A stretch of DNA of 34,416 nucleotides from Anaerolineales bacterium (GCA_020634935.1 JACKAT010000060.1:1-34416); one strand, 5' to 3'; shown: positions 7,499 through 15,402, numbered from the stretch's first letter. Notes: generated by a model from the sequence alone, not told the origin. Translations and numbers: made by a program.

Positions 7499-9559
7499 AT
7501 GGCTAGTTATTCAACAGACAAAATTAGAAATGTGGTGCTTTTAGGTCACGGAGGGTGTGGCAAAACCTCTCTGGCCGAGGCCATGTTATATTGTAGTGGC
7601 GCTGTCAATCGGCTGGGCAAGGTTGAGGATGGCAACACCGCTTCCGATTACGATGACGAAGAAATCAGCCGCACCATGTCGATTAACCTATCCGTTCTGC
7701 CCTGTGAATGGGAAGGTTACAAAATTAATGTGCTCGACGCGCCGGGTTACGCCGATTTTCAAGGCGAGATGCTGAACGGGCTCCACGTCGCCGATACGGC
7801 CGTGATTGTCATTGATGGCTCGTCCGGCATCGAAGTGGGGACGCAAATTGCCTGGCAGTTGGCCCGCGAGGTCCAAAAGCCCATTGTGGTTTTCCTGAAT
7901 AAGATGGACCGGCCTAACGCCAGTCTGCGCCGGGTGCTCGATCAACTGCGCAGCACGTTCGACACCACCTTTGTCCCGATGGAATTGCCCATCCGCCACG
8001 GCGAAAAGTTTGAAGGGCTGGTCGATCTGATTACGCAAAAAGCCCATACTGGCACCGGCAAACATCCCGACGCGCCGGCTGATATGGCCGATGAGATTGC
8101 TGAGTTTCGTCTCCAAGTCGTCGAGTACGGCGCCGAAGGCGATGATGAGTTGATGATGAAATATTTCGATGGGGAAGAACTCACTAACGATGAAATTTCC
8201 CACGGTATTCGAGAGGGTTTGAAAAGTGGCCGGATTGTCCCCGTCTTCTGCGGCTCGGCCACCGAACTGGTGGGCGTGCGCGGCTTTATGACCAATATGA
8301 TCGATGTCTTCCCCATGCCAACCGCCACCGAAGTTACCGCCACCGCCAAAAATGGTTCGGAAGTAACCCTAACGGCCGATCCAAAGGGGCCTTTAGCCGC
8401 CCAAGTATTTAAAACGATCAACGACCAATACGGTCGGGTTAGCTTTATGCGCGTCTGGTCCGGCACGCTCAAATCCGACGCCCGTCCATATAATTCCCAG
8501 GCCGAGACCGAAGAACGCATTGGCGGCCTCTTTATGCCGCGAGGTAAAGATCAGGTTAACATCCCGCAAGGCGTGACGGGCGATATTGTCGGCGTGGTCA
8601 AATTGGGCGAAACGCATACGGGCGATACCCTGTGCGATAAATCCAATCCATTGAAAGTCGAACGGGTCGAATATCCTAATCCGCTCTACGCTATCGCCCT
8701 CTCGCCCATTTCTCAGGGTGACTCGGCCAAATTAGGCCCTAGTTTAACCCGCATCACCGAAGAGGACCCGACCTTAAAGAGCCGGTACGAAAAAGCCACG
8801 CGCCAAACCTTACTGGAAGGCATGGGCGACGCCCACGTCAACATCGCCGTCAAACGCATGGAATCCCGTTTTGGGCTGCATGTTGAAACCGCCGTTCCTA
8901 AAGTACCTTACATGGAAACGGTTTCGCGCTCCGGTTCGGCCCAATATCGCCACAAAAAGCAGAGCGGCGGCGCCGGCCAGTTTGGCGAAGTCCACATGCG
9001 CGTCGAACCCAAAGAACGAGGCGAAGGCTTTGAGTACGCCAGTGAAATCTTCGGCGGCTCGATTTCCCAGCCGTTCCTGCCGTCCATTGAAAAAGGGATT
9101 AAGCAAGTGTTGGATGGCGGCGTCATTGCCGGTTTCCCGGTGGTGGATGTCAAAGCGATTGTCTATGATGGCAAGGAACACCCGGTTGACTCCAAAGATA
9201 TCGCCTTCCAGATCGCCGGTCGAGAAGCCTTTAAACTGGCGTTTCAGGCCGCCGGCCCCGTGCTGCTAGAACCGATTATGGATGTGACCATCACCATTCC
9301 CGAAGAGTACACCGGCGATGTTAGCGGCGACTTAAGCACCAAGCGCGGACGTATGTTAGGCATGGAACAGGTGATGGGCAACACCATCATCACCGCCCAG
9401 GCCCCGCTGGCCGAAATTCAGCGCTACTCGACCGAATTACGGTCGATCACCCAGGGCCGGGGCGTGTACACCATGAAGCTGTCGCACTATGAGCCGGTGC
9501 CCAGCCACGTGGCCAGCGAAATCGCCGCCCAGGCTCAAAAAGAGAAACAAGAAGAATAG
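7499..9559 (+). CDS. Elongation factor G-like GTPase, EF-G2 type
   Basis: This 686-residue translational GTPase has the EF-G five-domain length. G-motifs: GHGGCGKT at residues 16-23 (G1), RTMSINLSV (switch I), DAPGYADF (G3), NKMD (G4) and GSAT (G5). The divergent G1 (canonical EF-G has AHIDAGKT) and the Tyr in DAPGYADF, where canonical EF-G has the catalytic His of DTPGHVDF, place it in the EF-G2/EF-G-like subfamily rather than the main translocase. Some members bind GTP but show little ribosome-stimulated hydrolysis. The start is chosen at ATG 7499 because AAGGGAGA stands 8 bases upstream; an in-frame codon at 7454 lacks a site. A normal fusA would be expected elsewhere. Confidence 0.9.
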   Translation: MASYSTDKIRNVVLLGHGGCGKTSLAEAMLYCSGAVNRLGKVEDGNTASDYDDEEISRTMSINLSVLPCEWEGYKINVLDAPGYADFQGEMLNGLHVADTAVIVIDGSSGIEVGTQIAWQLAREVQKPIVVFLNKMDRPNASLRRVLDQLRSTFDTTFVPMELPIRHGEKFEGLVDLITQKAHTGTGKHPDAPADMADEIAEFRLQVVEYGAEGDDELMMKYFDGEELTNDEISHGIREGLKSGRIVPVFCGSATELVGVRGFMTNMIDVFPMPTATEVTATAKNGSEVTLTADPKGPLAAQVFKTINDQYGRVSFMRVWSGTLKSDARPYNSQAETEERIGGLFMPRGKDQVNIPQGVTGDIVGVVKLGETHTGDTLCDKSNPLKVERVEYPNPLYAIALSPISQGDSAKLGPSLTRITEEDPTLKSRYEKATRQTLLEGMGDAHVNIAVKRMESRFGLHVETAVPKVPYMETVSRSGSAQYRHKKQSGGAGQFGEVHMRVEPKERGEGFEYASEIFGGSISQPFLPSIEKGIKQVLDGGVIAGFPVVDVKAIVYDGKEHPVDSKDIAFQIAGREAFKLAFQAAGPVLLEPIMDVTITIPEEYTGDVSGDLSTKRGRMLGMEQVMGNTIITAQAPLAEIQRYSTELRSITQGRGVYTMKLSHYEPVPSHVASEIAAQAQKEKQEE

Positions 9560-9573
9560 CTATAAACCATTAA

Positions 9574-9601
9574 TGGGGGGAGCAGCCTGCCTCTCCCCCC
9601 A
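9574..9601. terminator. G/C-run hairpin after EF-G2
   Basis: TGGGGGGAG at 9574-9582 and CTCCCCCCA at 9593-9601 form a perfect 9-base stem with a 10-base loop, 14 bases after the EF-G2 stop. There is no U-tract after it, so termination may be incomplete or factor-dependent; it could also affect mRNA stability upstream of the chelatase gene. Confidence 0.45.
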
Positions 9602-9633
9602 CTTAGCGAGCAATCAAGGAGCCGATTAAACTT

Positions 9634-10746
9634 ATGCCCTCAATTTTTCCCTTTACAGCCATCGTTGGCCAGGATCGAATGAAGATGGCGTTGGTGCTGA
9701 ACGCCATTAACCCCAAAATTGGGGGGGTGCTCATTCGTGGTGAGCGCGGTACGGCCAAATCAACCGCGGCCAGGGCCTTGGCTGCCCTTCTTCCTGACAT
9801 CGATGTGTTTATCGACTCACCCTTTAACGATGATCCCAACGACCCGCTGAGCTGGTCCGATTGGGTTAAGGAACGCAAACTCAAAAACGAGCCGTTGGAA
9901 GTGGGCCATCACCGCATTCGCTTTATCGATCTGCCGGTCAGCGCCACCGAAGATCGGGTGGTCGGCACCCTCGATATCGAACAGGCCATCAAAAAAGGCG
10001 AGCGCCATTTTGAAGCCGGTGTGCTGGCCGCGGCCAACCGGGGCTTGCTATATGTCGATGAAGTCAACCTGCTCGACGATCACGTCGTCGATTTGCTGCT
10101 CGACTCGGCGGCGATGGGCGTCAACGTGGTGGAGCGCGAGGGCATCAGCTTCTCGCACCCCTCCCGGTTTATGTTTGTCGGCACGATGAACCCCGAAGAA
10201 GGGGATCTCCGTCCGCAGTTGCTCGACCGCTTTGCCTTATGCGTCGATATCAACAGCATCTCCGACTCAAGCCAGCGGATGGAAATTTTGGAACGAACGC
10301 TTGAGTTCGAAATCGATCCCGAGTCGTTCTACGCCAAATGGCGCGTCGAAGAGGATCATCTGGCCAACCAGATCATCCAGGCCCGCGATATGCTGCCCAA
10401 TGTGTCGTACAACAAAAGCGACCTGTACACCATCGCCGAACTGATGTCCGAACTTCAGGTCGATGGCCACCGGGGCGATATCGTGATCCTCAAAACAGCT
10501 ATGGCGCACGCGGCGTTCAACAATCATCGCAAAATCAAACGTAACGATATTCTGATTGCGGCTGAGTTGGCGCTGCCGCACCGTCTCAAGCGCCAGCCGT
10601 TCCAGGACACCACGGCTCAATTCGAGCAGTTGTCCCAAAAACTGGAGCAGATTCGGGAAGAGGCTAAGGAGCAGGCGCGCCAGCAGATCAGCCCCGGCGA
10701 CTCGTCGTCGCAATCCGAGGAAAAAAAAACGATTCTGAGTCGTTAG
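9634..10746 (+). CDS. Chelatase AAA+ subunit, ChlI/CobS-like (zero-frame product)
   Basis: This 370-residue AAA+ ATPase belongs to the magnesium/cobalt chelatase small-subunit family. It has GERGTAKST near residue 33 (Walker A), LLYVDEVNLLDDH near residue 138 (Walker B), then the helix insert and GTMNPEEGDLRPQLLDRFAL (sensor/arginine-finger region). Such subunits form hexameric motors that drive metal insertion into protoporphyrin or hydrogenobyrinate. The frame ends in a charged linker with a TAG at 10744-10746, just after a run of nine A at 10721-10729. In the -1 frame the acidic, proline-rich linker continues without interruption into the VWA half. One gene could therefore yield ChlI alone (370 residues) and a fused ChlD of about 683 residues. 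AAGGAG at 9616-9621 is about 12 bases from the ATG. Confidence 0.85.
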   Translation: MPSIFPFTAIVGQDRMKMALVLNAINPKIGGVLIRGERGTAKSTAARALAALLPDIDVFIDSPFNDDPNDPLSWSDWVKERKLKNEPLEVGHHRIRFIDLPVSATEDRVVGTLDIEQAIKKGERHFEAGVLAAANRGLLYVDEVNLLDDHVVDLLLDSAAMGVNVVEREGISFSHPSRFMFVGTMNPEEGDLRPQLLDRFALCVDINSISDSSQRMEILERTLEFEIDPESFYAKWRVEEDHLANQIIQARDMLPNVSYNKSDLYTIAELMSELQVDGHRGDIVILKTAMAHAAFNNHRKIKRNDILIAAELALPHRLKRQPFQDTTAQFEQLSQKLEQIREEAKEQARQQISPGDSSSQSEEKKTILSR

Positions 10747-10793
10747 AAGAAGGCGAAGAAACGGCGGTGCCGCCCCCTCCGGGTACACCGCCG
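10720..10793 (+). other. Putative -1 frameshift site with downstream stem
   Basis: Zero-frame codons read GAG GAA AAA AAA ACG, giving the slippery heptamer A AAA AAA inside a run of nine A. The zero-frame stop TAG follows 14 bases after the run. After a one-base backward shift the frame reads N-D-S-E-S-L-E-E-G-E-E-T-A-V-P-P-P-P, a typical ChlD acidic/proline linker, and enters the VWA domain. A perfect 8-base stem CGGCGGTG/CACCGCCG (10762-10769 with 10786-10793) lies 32 bases downstream, farther than usual for a stimulator. Transcriptional slippage on nine A is an equal possibility, as is an assembly error. Confidence 0.6.
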
Positions 10794-11684
10794 CCCAGCC
10801 AGGACTCAGACAACTCATCCGGCGACCAAAGCCAGGCCAATTCCCCCATCTCCATCGGCGGCGACTTCAACCCCCGGCGCTTAGCCACCCCGCTTGATAA
10901 TGTCACGCGCTCTTCGGCCGGCAAACGCAGCTACACCAAAACCGACCGCAAGCGCGGTCGCTACATCCAGGCTCGTCCGGCCGCCGGCAAACCGAAAGAT
11001 ATCGCCTTCGACGCCACCCTGCGGGCCGCCGCGCCGTTCCAAGTTACCCGCGACCGCTCCAACCGCGCCCTGGCCGTCGAGAGTCAGGATATTCACGACA
11101 AGGTGCGCGTCCGCCGCGCCCACAACCTGATCCTGTTTGTGGTCGATGCCAGTTGGAGCATGGCTGCCGCCGAACGGATGGAGGCCACCAAAGGGGCTAT
11201 TATGAGCCTGTTGATGGACGCCTACCAGCGCCGCGATCAGGTTGGGCTGGTCGTCTTTCAAAAAGAGGACGCCCGGCTGGTGCTGCCGCCCACCTCCAGC
11301 GTTGAGCTGGCCCAAAAAGCCCTGGCCGATGTGCCGGTTGGCGGCAAAACGCCGCTGTCGGCGGGCTTGTACCTGGCTTACAAAGTGCTGGTCCGGCAAA
11401 CCCGGCTTCACCCCGAAGTGATGCCGCTGATGATCCTGCTGACCGACGGCGCCGGCAATGTATCGATGACCGCTTTGCCGGCCCAGGAAGAGGCCCACCG
11501 CATTTCTAAACTTATAATGGAAGAAGGCATCCGCTCCGTCGTCATCAATATGGAGCACGCCAGCTTTGATCGCGGCCTGGCCCAAGCCCTGGCCGAAGAA
11601 CTGACCGCCCCCTGCTACACCCTCCACGACCTCAAAGCCGACACCCTGTACCAGACGGTCAAAGATGAGTTACGACTCAGTTAG
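10767..11684 (+). CDS. VWA half of ChlD-type chelatase subunit (-1 frame)
   Basis: This is the integrin-I/VWA domain of the chelatase medium subunit. VVDASWSM is the DxSxS metal-ion-dependent adhesion motif, GGKTPLSAG provides the following Thr, and LLTDGAGN the final Asp. In ChlD/BchD/CobT this domain bridges the AAA+ ring and the large catalytic subunit. The frame begins nominally with GTG 10767, but it stays open upstream through the A-run at 10721-10729, and no good ribosome site precedes the GTG. I therefore favour synthesis as a fusion with the ChlI half (about 683 residues in all), the usual size for fused ChlI-ChlD proteins of cobalamin producers. The stop at 11684 is 32 bases before the next gene. 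The large subunit (CobN/ChlH) is not in this window. Confidence 0.8.
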   Translation: MPPPPGTPPPSQDSDNSSGDQSQANSPISIGGDFNPRRLATPLDNVTRSSAGKRSYTKTDRKRGRYIQARPAAGKPKDIAFDATLRAAAPFQVTRDRSNRALAVESQDIHDKVRVRRAHNLILFVVDASWSMAAAERMEATKGAIMSLLMDAYQRRDQVGLVVFQKEDARLVLPPTSSVELAQKALADVPVGGKTPLSAGLYLAYKVLVRQTRLHPEVMPLMILLTDGAGNVSMTALPAQEEAHRISKLIMEEGIRSVVINMEHASFDRGLAQALAEELTAPCYTLHDLKADTLYQTVKDELRLS

Positions 11685-11716
11685 GGAAATATAGTACGAG
11701 AGCGAGGAATTTTATC

Positions 11717-12703
11717 ATGACCATGTCTAAACGCGAGCGTCTGGAAGCGTCCTTTAGCGCCGCCGCCGTCGACCGCCCCCCCGTCGCCCTGTGGCGGCAC
11801 TGGCCCGTTGATGATCAATTCGGCGACGAATTGGCCCGGGCTTCGCTGACCTTTCAGGACACGTTTGATTTCGATGTCATCAAAGTTACCCCCAGCAGTA
11901 ACTTCTGCGTGGCCGGCTACGGCGCAACCAGCTCTTGGTTGGGCAACCTGGAAGGGACGCGCGCCTGGGGGCCGCGCATCATTCAGTCGCCGGAGGATTG
12001 GTACAACCTCAAACCGCTCGATCCGCGCCAGGGCTTGTTGGGCGAGGTGATCGAAGCCAACCGCCTCATCGGGCAGGCCGTGGGCGAGGACGTGCCGTTC
12101 ATCCAAACCGTCTTCAACCCGCTGTCCCAGGCTAAAAACCTCGTCGGCGACCGGCTCCTGGCCGACATCCGCCAGCACCCGGACGCCGTCAAAGCCGGCC
12201 TGGCCACCATTACCGAGTCGATCCTGCGCTTCATCGAAGCCTTGAAACCGACCGGCGCAGCGGGTATTTTCTTAGCCTTACAGCACGCCAGCTACGACCG
12301 GCTGACCGAAGCCGAATATCGCGATCTGTGCTATGGCCTCGATCTACAAATTCTGGCAGCGACCGAAGGCATGTGGTTCAATTTAATCCATCTGCACGGC
12401 CTCAATGTGATGTTCGACTTAGTCGCCGGCTATCCGGCCCACGCGCTCAACTGGCACGATGTCGAGACGCCGCCGTCGCTGGCCGAAGCCAAATCGCGCA
12501 CGCCGATGGCGCTCTGCGGCGGGCTGCGCCAGTGGGAGACGATGGTTCGCGGCACCCCGGCCGATGTCATGGCCGAAGCCCAAGCCGCCATCGACGCCAC
12601 CGAAGGCCGGGGTTTTATTCTGGGTACAGGCTGCGTTACGCCTATCGTCGCGCCCACGGCCAACATTCTGGCGGCGCGAAAGGCGGTCGAAGCGCGTGCC
12701 TGA
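11717..12703 (+). CDS. Uroporphyrinogen decarboxylase family protein
   Basis: This 328-residue soluble protein has the (beta/alpha)8 layout of the URO-D superfamily. Family-like stretches are the N-terminal RERLEASFSAAAVDRPPVALWRH, a central LALQHASYDRLTEAEYRDL, LIHLHG and the C-terminal GGLRQWE with GFILGTGC. The family includes HemE, which decarboxylates uroporphyrinogen III, and corrinoid or coenzyme-M methyltransferases, and sequence alone does not separate them safely. The N-terminal Arg/Asp region is not the canonical HemE RQAGR, so a methyltransferase-like or divergent role is possible. It follows the chelatase gene by 32 bases with GAGGA at 11704-11708 before ATG 11717. The next gene overlaps its end by 8 bases. 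The context favours a tetrapyrrole or corrinoid link. Confidence 0.75.
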   Translation: MTMSKRERLEASFSAAAVDRPPVALWRHWPVDDQFGDELARASLTFQDTFDFDVIKVTPSSNFCVAGYGATSSWLGNLEGTRAWGPRIIQSPEDWYNLKPLDPRQGLLGEVIEANRLIGQAVGEDVPFIQTVFNPLSQAKNLVGDRLLADIRQHPDAVKAGLATITESILRFIEALKPTGAAGIFLALQHASYDRLTEAEYRDLCYGLDLQILAATEGMWFNLIHLHGLNVMFDLVAGYPAHALNWHDVETPPSLAEAKSRTPMALCGGLRQWETMVRGTPADVMAEAQAAIDATEGRGFILGTGCVTPIVAPTANILAARKAVEARA

Positions 12704-13259
12704 GTCCGGCGAGGAACTCAGCCTCTCTGTGGCCGAGGCGGCTTCGCTGCGGCAGGGGTTCACCTACTGTCCGCGCTGCCGCGCCGCGATGGTCAATCGC
12801 CCGGTCTACGGCCGGGTGCGCCGGGTCTGTTCCGATCCCACCTGCAAGTTCGTCCAATTCATCGACCCCAAAGTGACCGCCGCCGTTATGGCGCTAAAAG
12901 ACGGGCGCGTGCTGATGGTTCGCCGCACGATGGCGCCGGGCCGGGGCCAGTGGTGTTTCCCCGGCGGCTTCATGGAAATCGGCGAAACGCCCCAGCAAAC
13001 CGCCGCCCGCGAATGCCGGGAAGAGAGCGGCTATGAGGTCGAAATCACCCGGCTGATCGATGTTTTCTACTACGAGGACTATCGCGGCAGCGGGGTGTTG
13101 ATTATGTATAAAGGCCACGTCATCGGCGGTCAGCCGCAAACCGGCGACGACAGCGACCAGGTCGGTTTCTTTGGGCCGGACGACCTGCCGGACCTGGCCT
13201 TTGATACCAATCGCCAGGCCATCGCCCTGTGGCAAGAAGGTAAGTTACCCGATGAGTAA
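12696..13259 (+). CDS. Zinc-ribbon NUDIX hydrolase
   Basis: This 187-residue protein joins a zinc ribbon (CPRC near residue 24 and CSDPTC near residue 48) to a NUDIX domain. The box is complete: a Gly in GFMEIGE, then TPQQTAARECREESGYEV, matching GX5EX7REUXEEXGU with U = C, S/G and V-like positions. NUDIX enzymes hydrolyse nucleoside diphosphates linked to other groups (NADH, ADP-ribose, oxidised nucleotides), and the zinc-ribbon architecture recalls NudC/NADH-pyrophosphatase-like members. The only start that leaves the domain intact is GTG at 12696, which overlaps the previous stop by 8 bases; the long open frame upstream of it is a shadow of the URO-D gene. The stop overlaps the tsaD start by 8 bases, so translational coupling on both sides is likely. 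Confidence 0.85.
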   Translation: MPESGEELSLSVAEAASLRQGFTYCPRCRAAMVNRPVYGRVRRVCSDPTCKFVQFIDPKVTAAVMALKDGRVLMVRRTMAPGRGQWCFPGGFMEIGETPQQTAARECREESGYEVEITRLIDVFYYEDYRGSGVLIMYKGHVIGGQPQTGDDSDQVGFFGPDDLPDLAFDTNRQAIALWQEGKLPDE

Positions 13260-14319
13260 AATCCTAGCTATTGAAACCTCCTGCGATGAAACCGCGGCCG
13301 CTGTCATCGAGGACGGCTATCGCATCCTGTCCAACGTGGTCGCCTCGCAGATCGATATTCACCGGCGCTACGGCGGCGTCTTTCCGGAAGTCGCTTCCCG
13401 CCAGCACATTTTGGCCATCGGCACGGTCATCCAGGACGCGCTGATCGAGGCCCGTACCGGCTGGAATGAACTGGCGGCGGTGGCCGTAACCTACGGGCCG
13501 GGCCTGGTCGGCAGCTTGCTGGTTGGCGTTAACGCGGCCAAGGGCATCGCCCTGGCCCAGAATATTCCGTTGATCGGCGTCAATCATCTGGAGGGCCATC
13601 TCTACTCCAATTGGCTCGACGCCGATAATCGCGGCGTCCCCCCCGCCCAGCGATTTCCGACGTTGTGCTTAATTGTCTCCGGCGGCCATACCGAGCTGGT
13701 TCTCATGCGCCAGCACGGCAGTTACGAGATTTTAGGCCGGACCATCGACGACGCGGCCGGTGAGGCGTTCGACAAAGTGGCCCGCGTGCTCGATTTGGGC
13801 TTTCCCGGCGGGCCGGCCATTCAGATCGCGGCCCAGGGCGGTAACCCGGCGGCCTACAAGTTTCCCCGGGCCAAATTAGGCGACTCGTTTGACTTTAGCT
13901 TTTCGGGTCTTAAAACCGCCGTGCTGCGGGTGGCTCAAAAATACACCAAGGTCGAAAAATTACGGCGGCCCACTCGCGAGCAGAAGCAGCAGCAAAAACA
14001 GGCCGAATATCGCCAAATGCCCGTGGCCGACATCGCCGCCTCGTTCCAGATGGCCGTGGTCGATGTGCTGGTCAGCAAAACCAAAGCCGCCGCCGAGAAA
14101 TATAATGTGGCCGACGTAATGCTGGCCGGCGGAGTCTCGGCCAATGCGGCGCTGCGCAACAAGATGATGACCGCGCTCGATCGCCCGGTGCTCGTTCCGC
14201 CGCTCTACCTCTGCACCGACAACGCGGCCATGATCGGCGCGGCGGCCCACTGGCGCTTACAAGCGGGCCAGACCAGCGGCTGGGATTTGGACGTGGCCGC
14301 TAACCTGCGCCTGGCTTGA
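13252..14319 (+). CDS. tsaD: tRNA N6-threonylcarbamoyltransferase TsaD
   Basis: This 355-residue protein transfers the threonylcarbamoyl group from TC-AMP to A37 of ANN-decoding tRNAs, with TsaB and TsaE as partners. Diagnostic motifs are IETSCDETAAAV at the N-terminus, GGVFPEVASRQH, GPGLVGSLLVG, the metal-binding NHLEGHL (HxxxH), SGGHTEL, DDAAGEAFDKVARVL, and DNAAMIG near the end. A lysine/glutamine-rich stretch (EKLRRPTREQKQQQKQ near residues 237-252) is longer than in many homologs and probably a loop. The ATG at 13252 overlaps the NUDIX stop and has AAGGTAAG about 7 bases upstream. It is the last gene of the tight chelatase-to-tsaD run. TsaB and TsaE are not in the window. Confidence 0.95.
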   Translation: MSKILAIETSCDETAAAVIEDGYRILSNVVASQIDIHRRYGGVFPEVASRQHILAIGTVIQDALIEARTGWNELAAVAVTYGPGLVGSLLVGVNAAKGIALAQNIPLIGVNHLEGHLYSNWLDADNRGVPPAQRFPTLCLIVSGGHTELVLMRQHGSYEILGRTIDDAAGEAFDKVARVLDLGFPGGPAIQIAAQGGNPAAYKFPRAKLGDSFDFSFSGLKTAVLRVAQKYTKVEKLRRPTREQKQQQKQAEYRQMPVADIAASFQMAVVDVLVSKTKAAAEKYNVADVMLAGGVSANAALRNKMMTALDRPVLVPPLYLCTDNAAMIGAAAHWRLQAGQTSGWDLDVAANLRLA

Positions 14320-14329
14320 CGCGGCGCGA

Positions 14330-14465
14330 TTGCTCTTTAAACATCTGTGTTCAGGTGACTGGCACTTTGGCTCAATATGGCGACGCTGTATGGCATACAA
14401 CGACGCGATTATGGCGTTAAAGTGCCAGTCACCTGCTGCCCAATAAATTCATTTGCTCTTTAAAC
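14330..14465. repeat. MITE-like hairpin with 13-bp flanking direct repeats
   Basis: A 17-base perfect inverted repeat (14352-14368 and 14419-14435) encloses a 50-base loop. The whole is flanked by the exact direct repeat TTGCTCTTTAAAC at 14330-14342 and 14453-14465. Removing one direct repeat and the insert would join the tsaD tail directly to the promoter of the next gene. The direct repeats look like a target-site duplication, although the inverted repeats begin 9 and 17 bases inside them. As a hairpin it may also serve as a terminator for the tsaD operon. Confidence 0.65.
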
Positions 14466-14466
14466 G

Positions 14467-14495
14467 TTGAGAAACAAGCCGATTTCGGGCATAAT
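14467..14495 (+). promoter_or_regulatory. Sigma-70-like promoter of the zinc-ribbon/HEAT gene
   Basis: TTGAGA at 14467-14472, a 17-base spacer, and CATAAT at 14490-14495. Each box is one base from consensus. The predicted transcript start is about 50 bases before the ATG at 14551. Confidence 0.6.
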
Positions 14496-14550
14496 TATTA
14501 CCAAAGCCGTAACATCATCCTGGCTAACTTTAGATATGAGAGACTTGTCC

Positions 14551-15402
14551 ATGAAGCTTCAAGATTTGAAATGCCCCAACTGTGGTACGCCCATTCCCGG
14601 CGAGGCCGTTATCAACCAACTGATCGAATGCACCGGCTGCGGCTCGACCCTGCTGGCCACCGATCTCGGTCTGGGCGAGGTCAATCTCTGCCCCGACTGC
14701 GGGACTGTCAATCCCGAAGACCAACGCTTTTGCTCCGAATGTGGCCACGCGCTGTTTCTCGAATGTATTTTATGCCACGAAAAAAACAAAATTAGCGCCA
14801 TTCACTGCCGGCGCTGTGGTGTCAATCTCAAGCGCAATCAACTGCACCGGCAGCAAATGCTGCGAGATCGGCAAGCGCTGCGCCAAGAGCGAGGGCAAAT
14901 TTTTAAGGAAAAAGTGGCCCGGCAGCAGGCGGAAAAGTTGCAGCGCCTGCTCGATGATCTGGATGAGCCGGAAAATCACGCCTTTGCCATCTATCAGATC
15001 AACCAAATCGGCGTCAAGGCGGTCGATGCCCTAATCGAAACCATGCTCAAAGACACCGACCCGGACGCCCGTTATGGATCCGCCAGAGCCTTAGGTCAAA
15101 TTTGCCAAGACAGGCAGGTTAACGCTTTAATAAAGTCCCGCTCGGCCAGAGCGTTGATCGAAGCCCTGACCGATGCCGAAATCGGGGTTCGCTTTTGGGC
15201 CGCCGACGCGCTGGGCAAGTGCGGCTTACCAATTGCCGTCGAGCCGCTGGCCCAACTACTGCAACGCGAAAGGCACAATGGTGTGCGCCGCCAGGCCATC
15301 GAGTCGCTGCAAGAAATTGGCGGCGAGCGGGCCGAGCAGGTTTTGACCAACCTGCCTAAATCAAGTGGGTTTTTAGGTTGGCTCAAGCAAAATCTAGTCT
15401 AA
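14551..15402 (+). CDS. Triple zinc-ribbon, coiled-coil and HEAT-repeat protein
   Basis: This 283-residue protein has three zinc-ribbon-like segments in the first 100 residues: CPNC...CTGC, CPDC...CSEC and CILC...CRRC, each a pair of CxxC knuckles. A charged coiled coil follows (about residues 105-140, rich in R, Q, E and K), then HEAT/PBS-lyase-type repeats with the signatures DPDARYGSARALGQI and DAEIGVRFWAADALGK. Such combinations suggest a binding or scaffold protein; no catalytic site is visible. ATG 14551 is preferred because GAGAG lies about 7 bases upstream; ATG 14536 is an alternative. A good promoter lies at 14467-14495, so it is probably transcribed separately from tsaD. The function is unknown. 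Confidence 0.75.
   Translation: MKLQDLKCPNCGTPIPGEAVINQLIECTGCGSTLLATDLGLGEVNLCPDCGTVNPEDQRFCSECGHALFLECILCHEKNKISAIHCRRCGVNLKRNQLHRQQMLRDRQALRQERGQIFKEKVARQQAEKLQRLLDDLDEPENHAFAIYQINQIGVKAVDALIETMLKDTDPDARYGSARALGQICQDRQVNALIKSRSARALIEALTDAEIGVRFWAADALGKCGLPIAVEPLAQLLQRERHNGVRRQAIESLQEIGGERAEQVLTNLPKSSGFLGWLKQNLV

Noticed and set aside
10881..11627. 248-codon minus-strand frame opposite the VWA domain
   Set aside because: Shadow frame, His/Gly-rich with no family match.
12459..12695. 79-codon N-terminal extension of the NUDIX protein
   Set aside because: It lies inside the URO-D gene in another frame and is Arg/Pro-rich; the GTG at 12696 leaves the zinc ribbon and NUDIX box intact.
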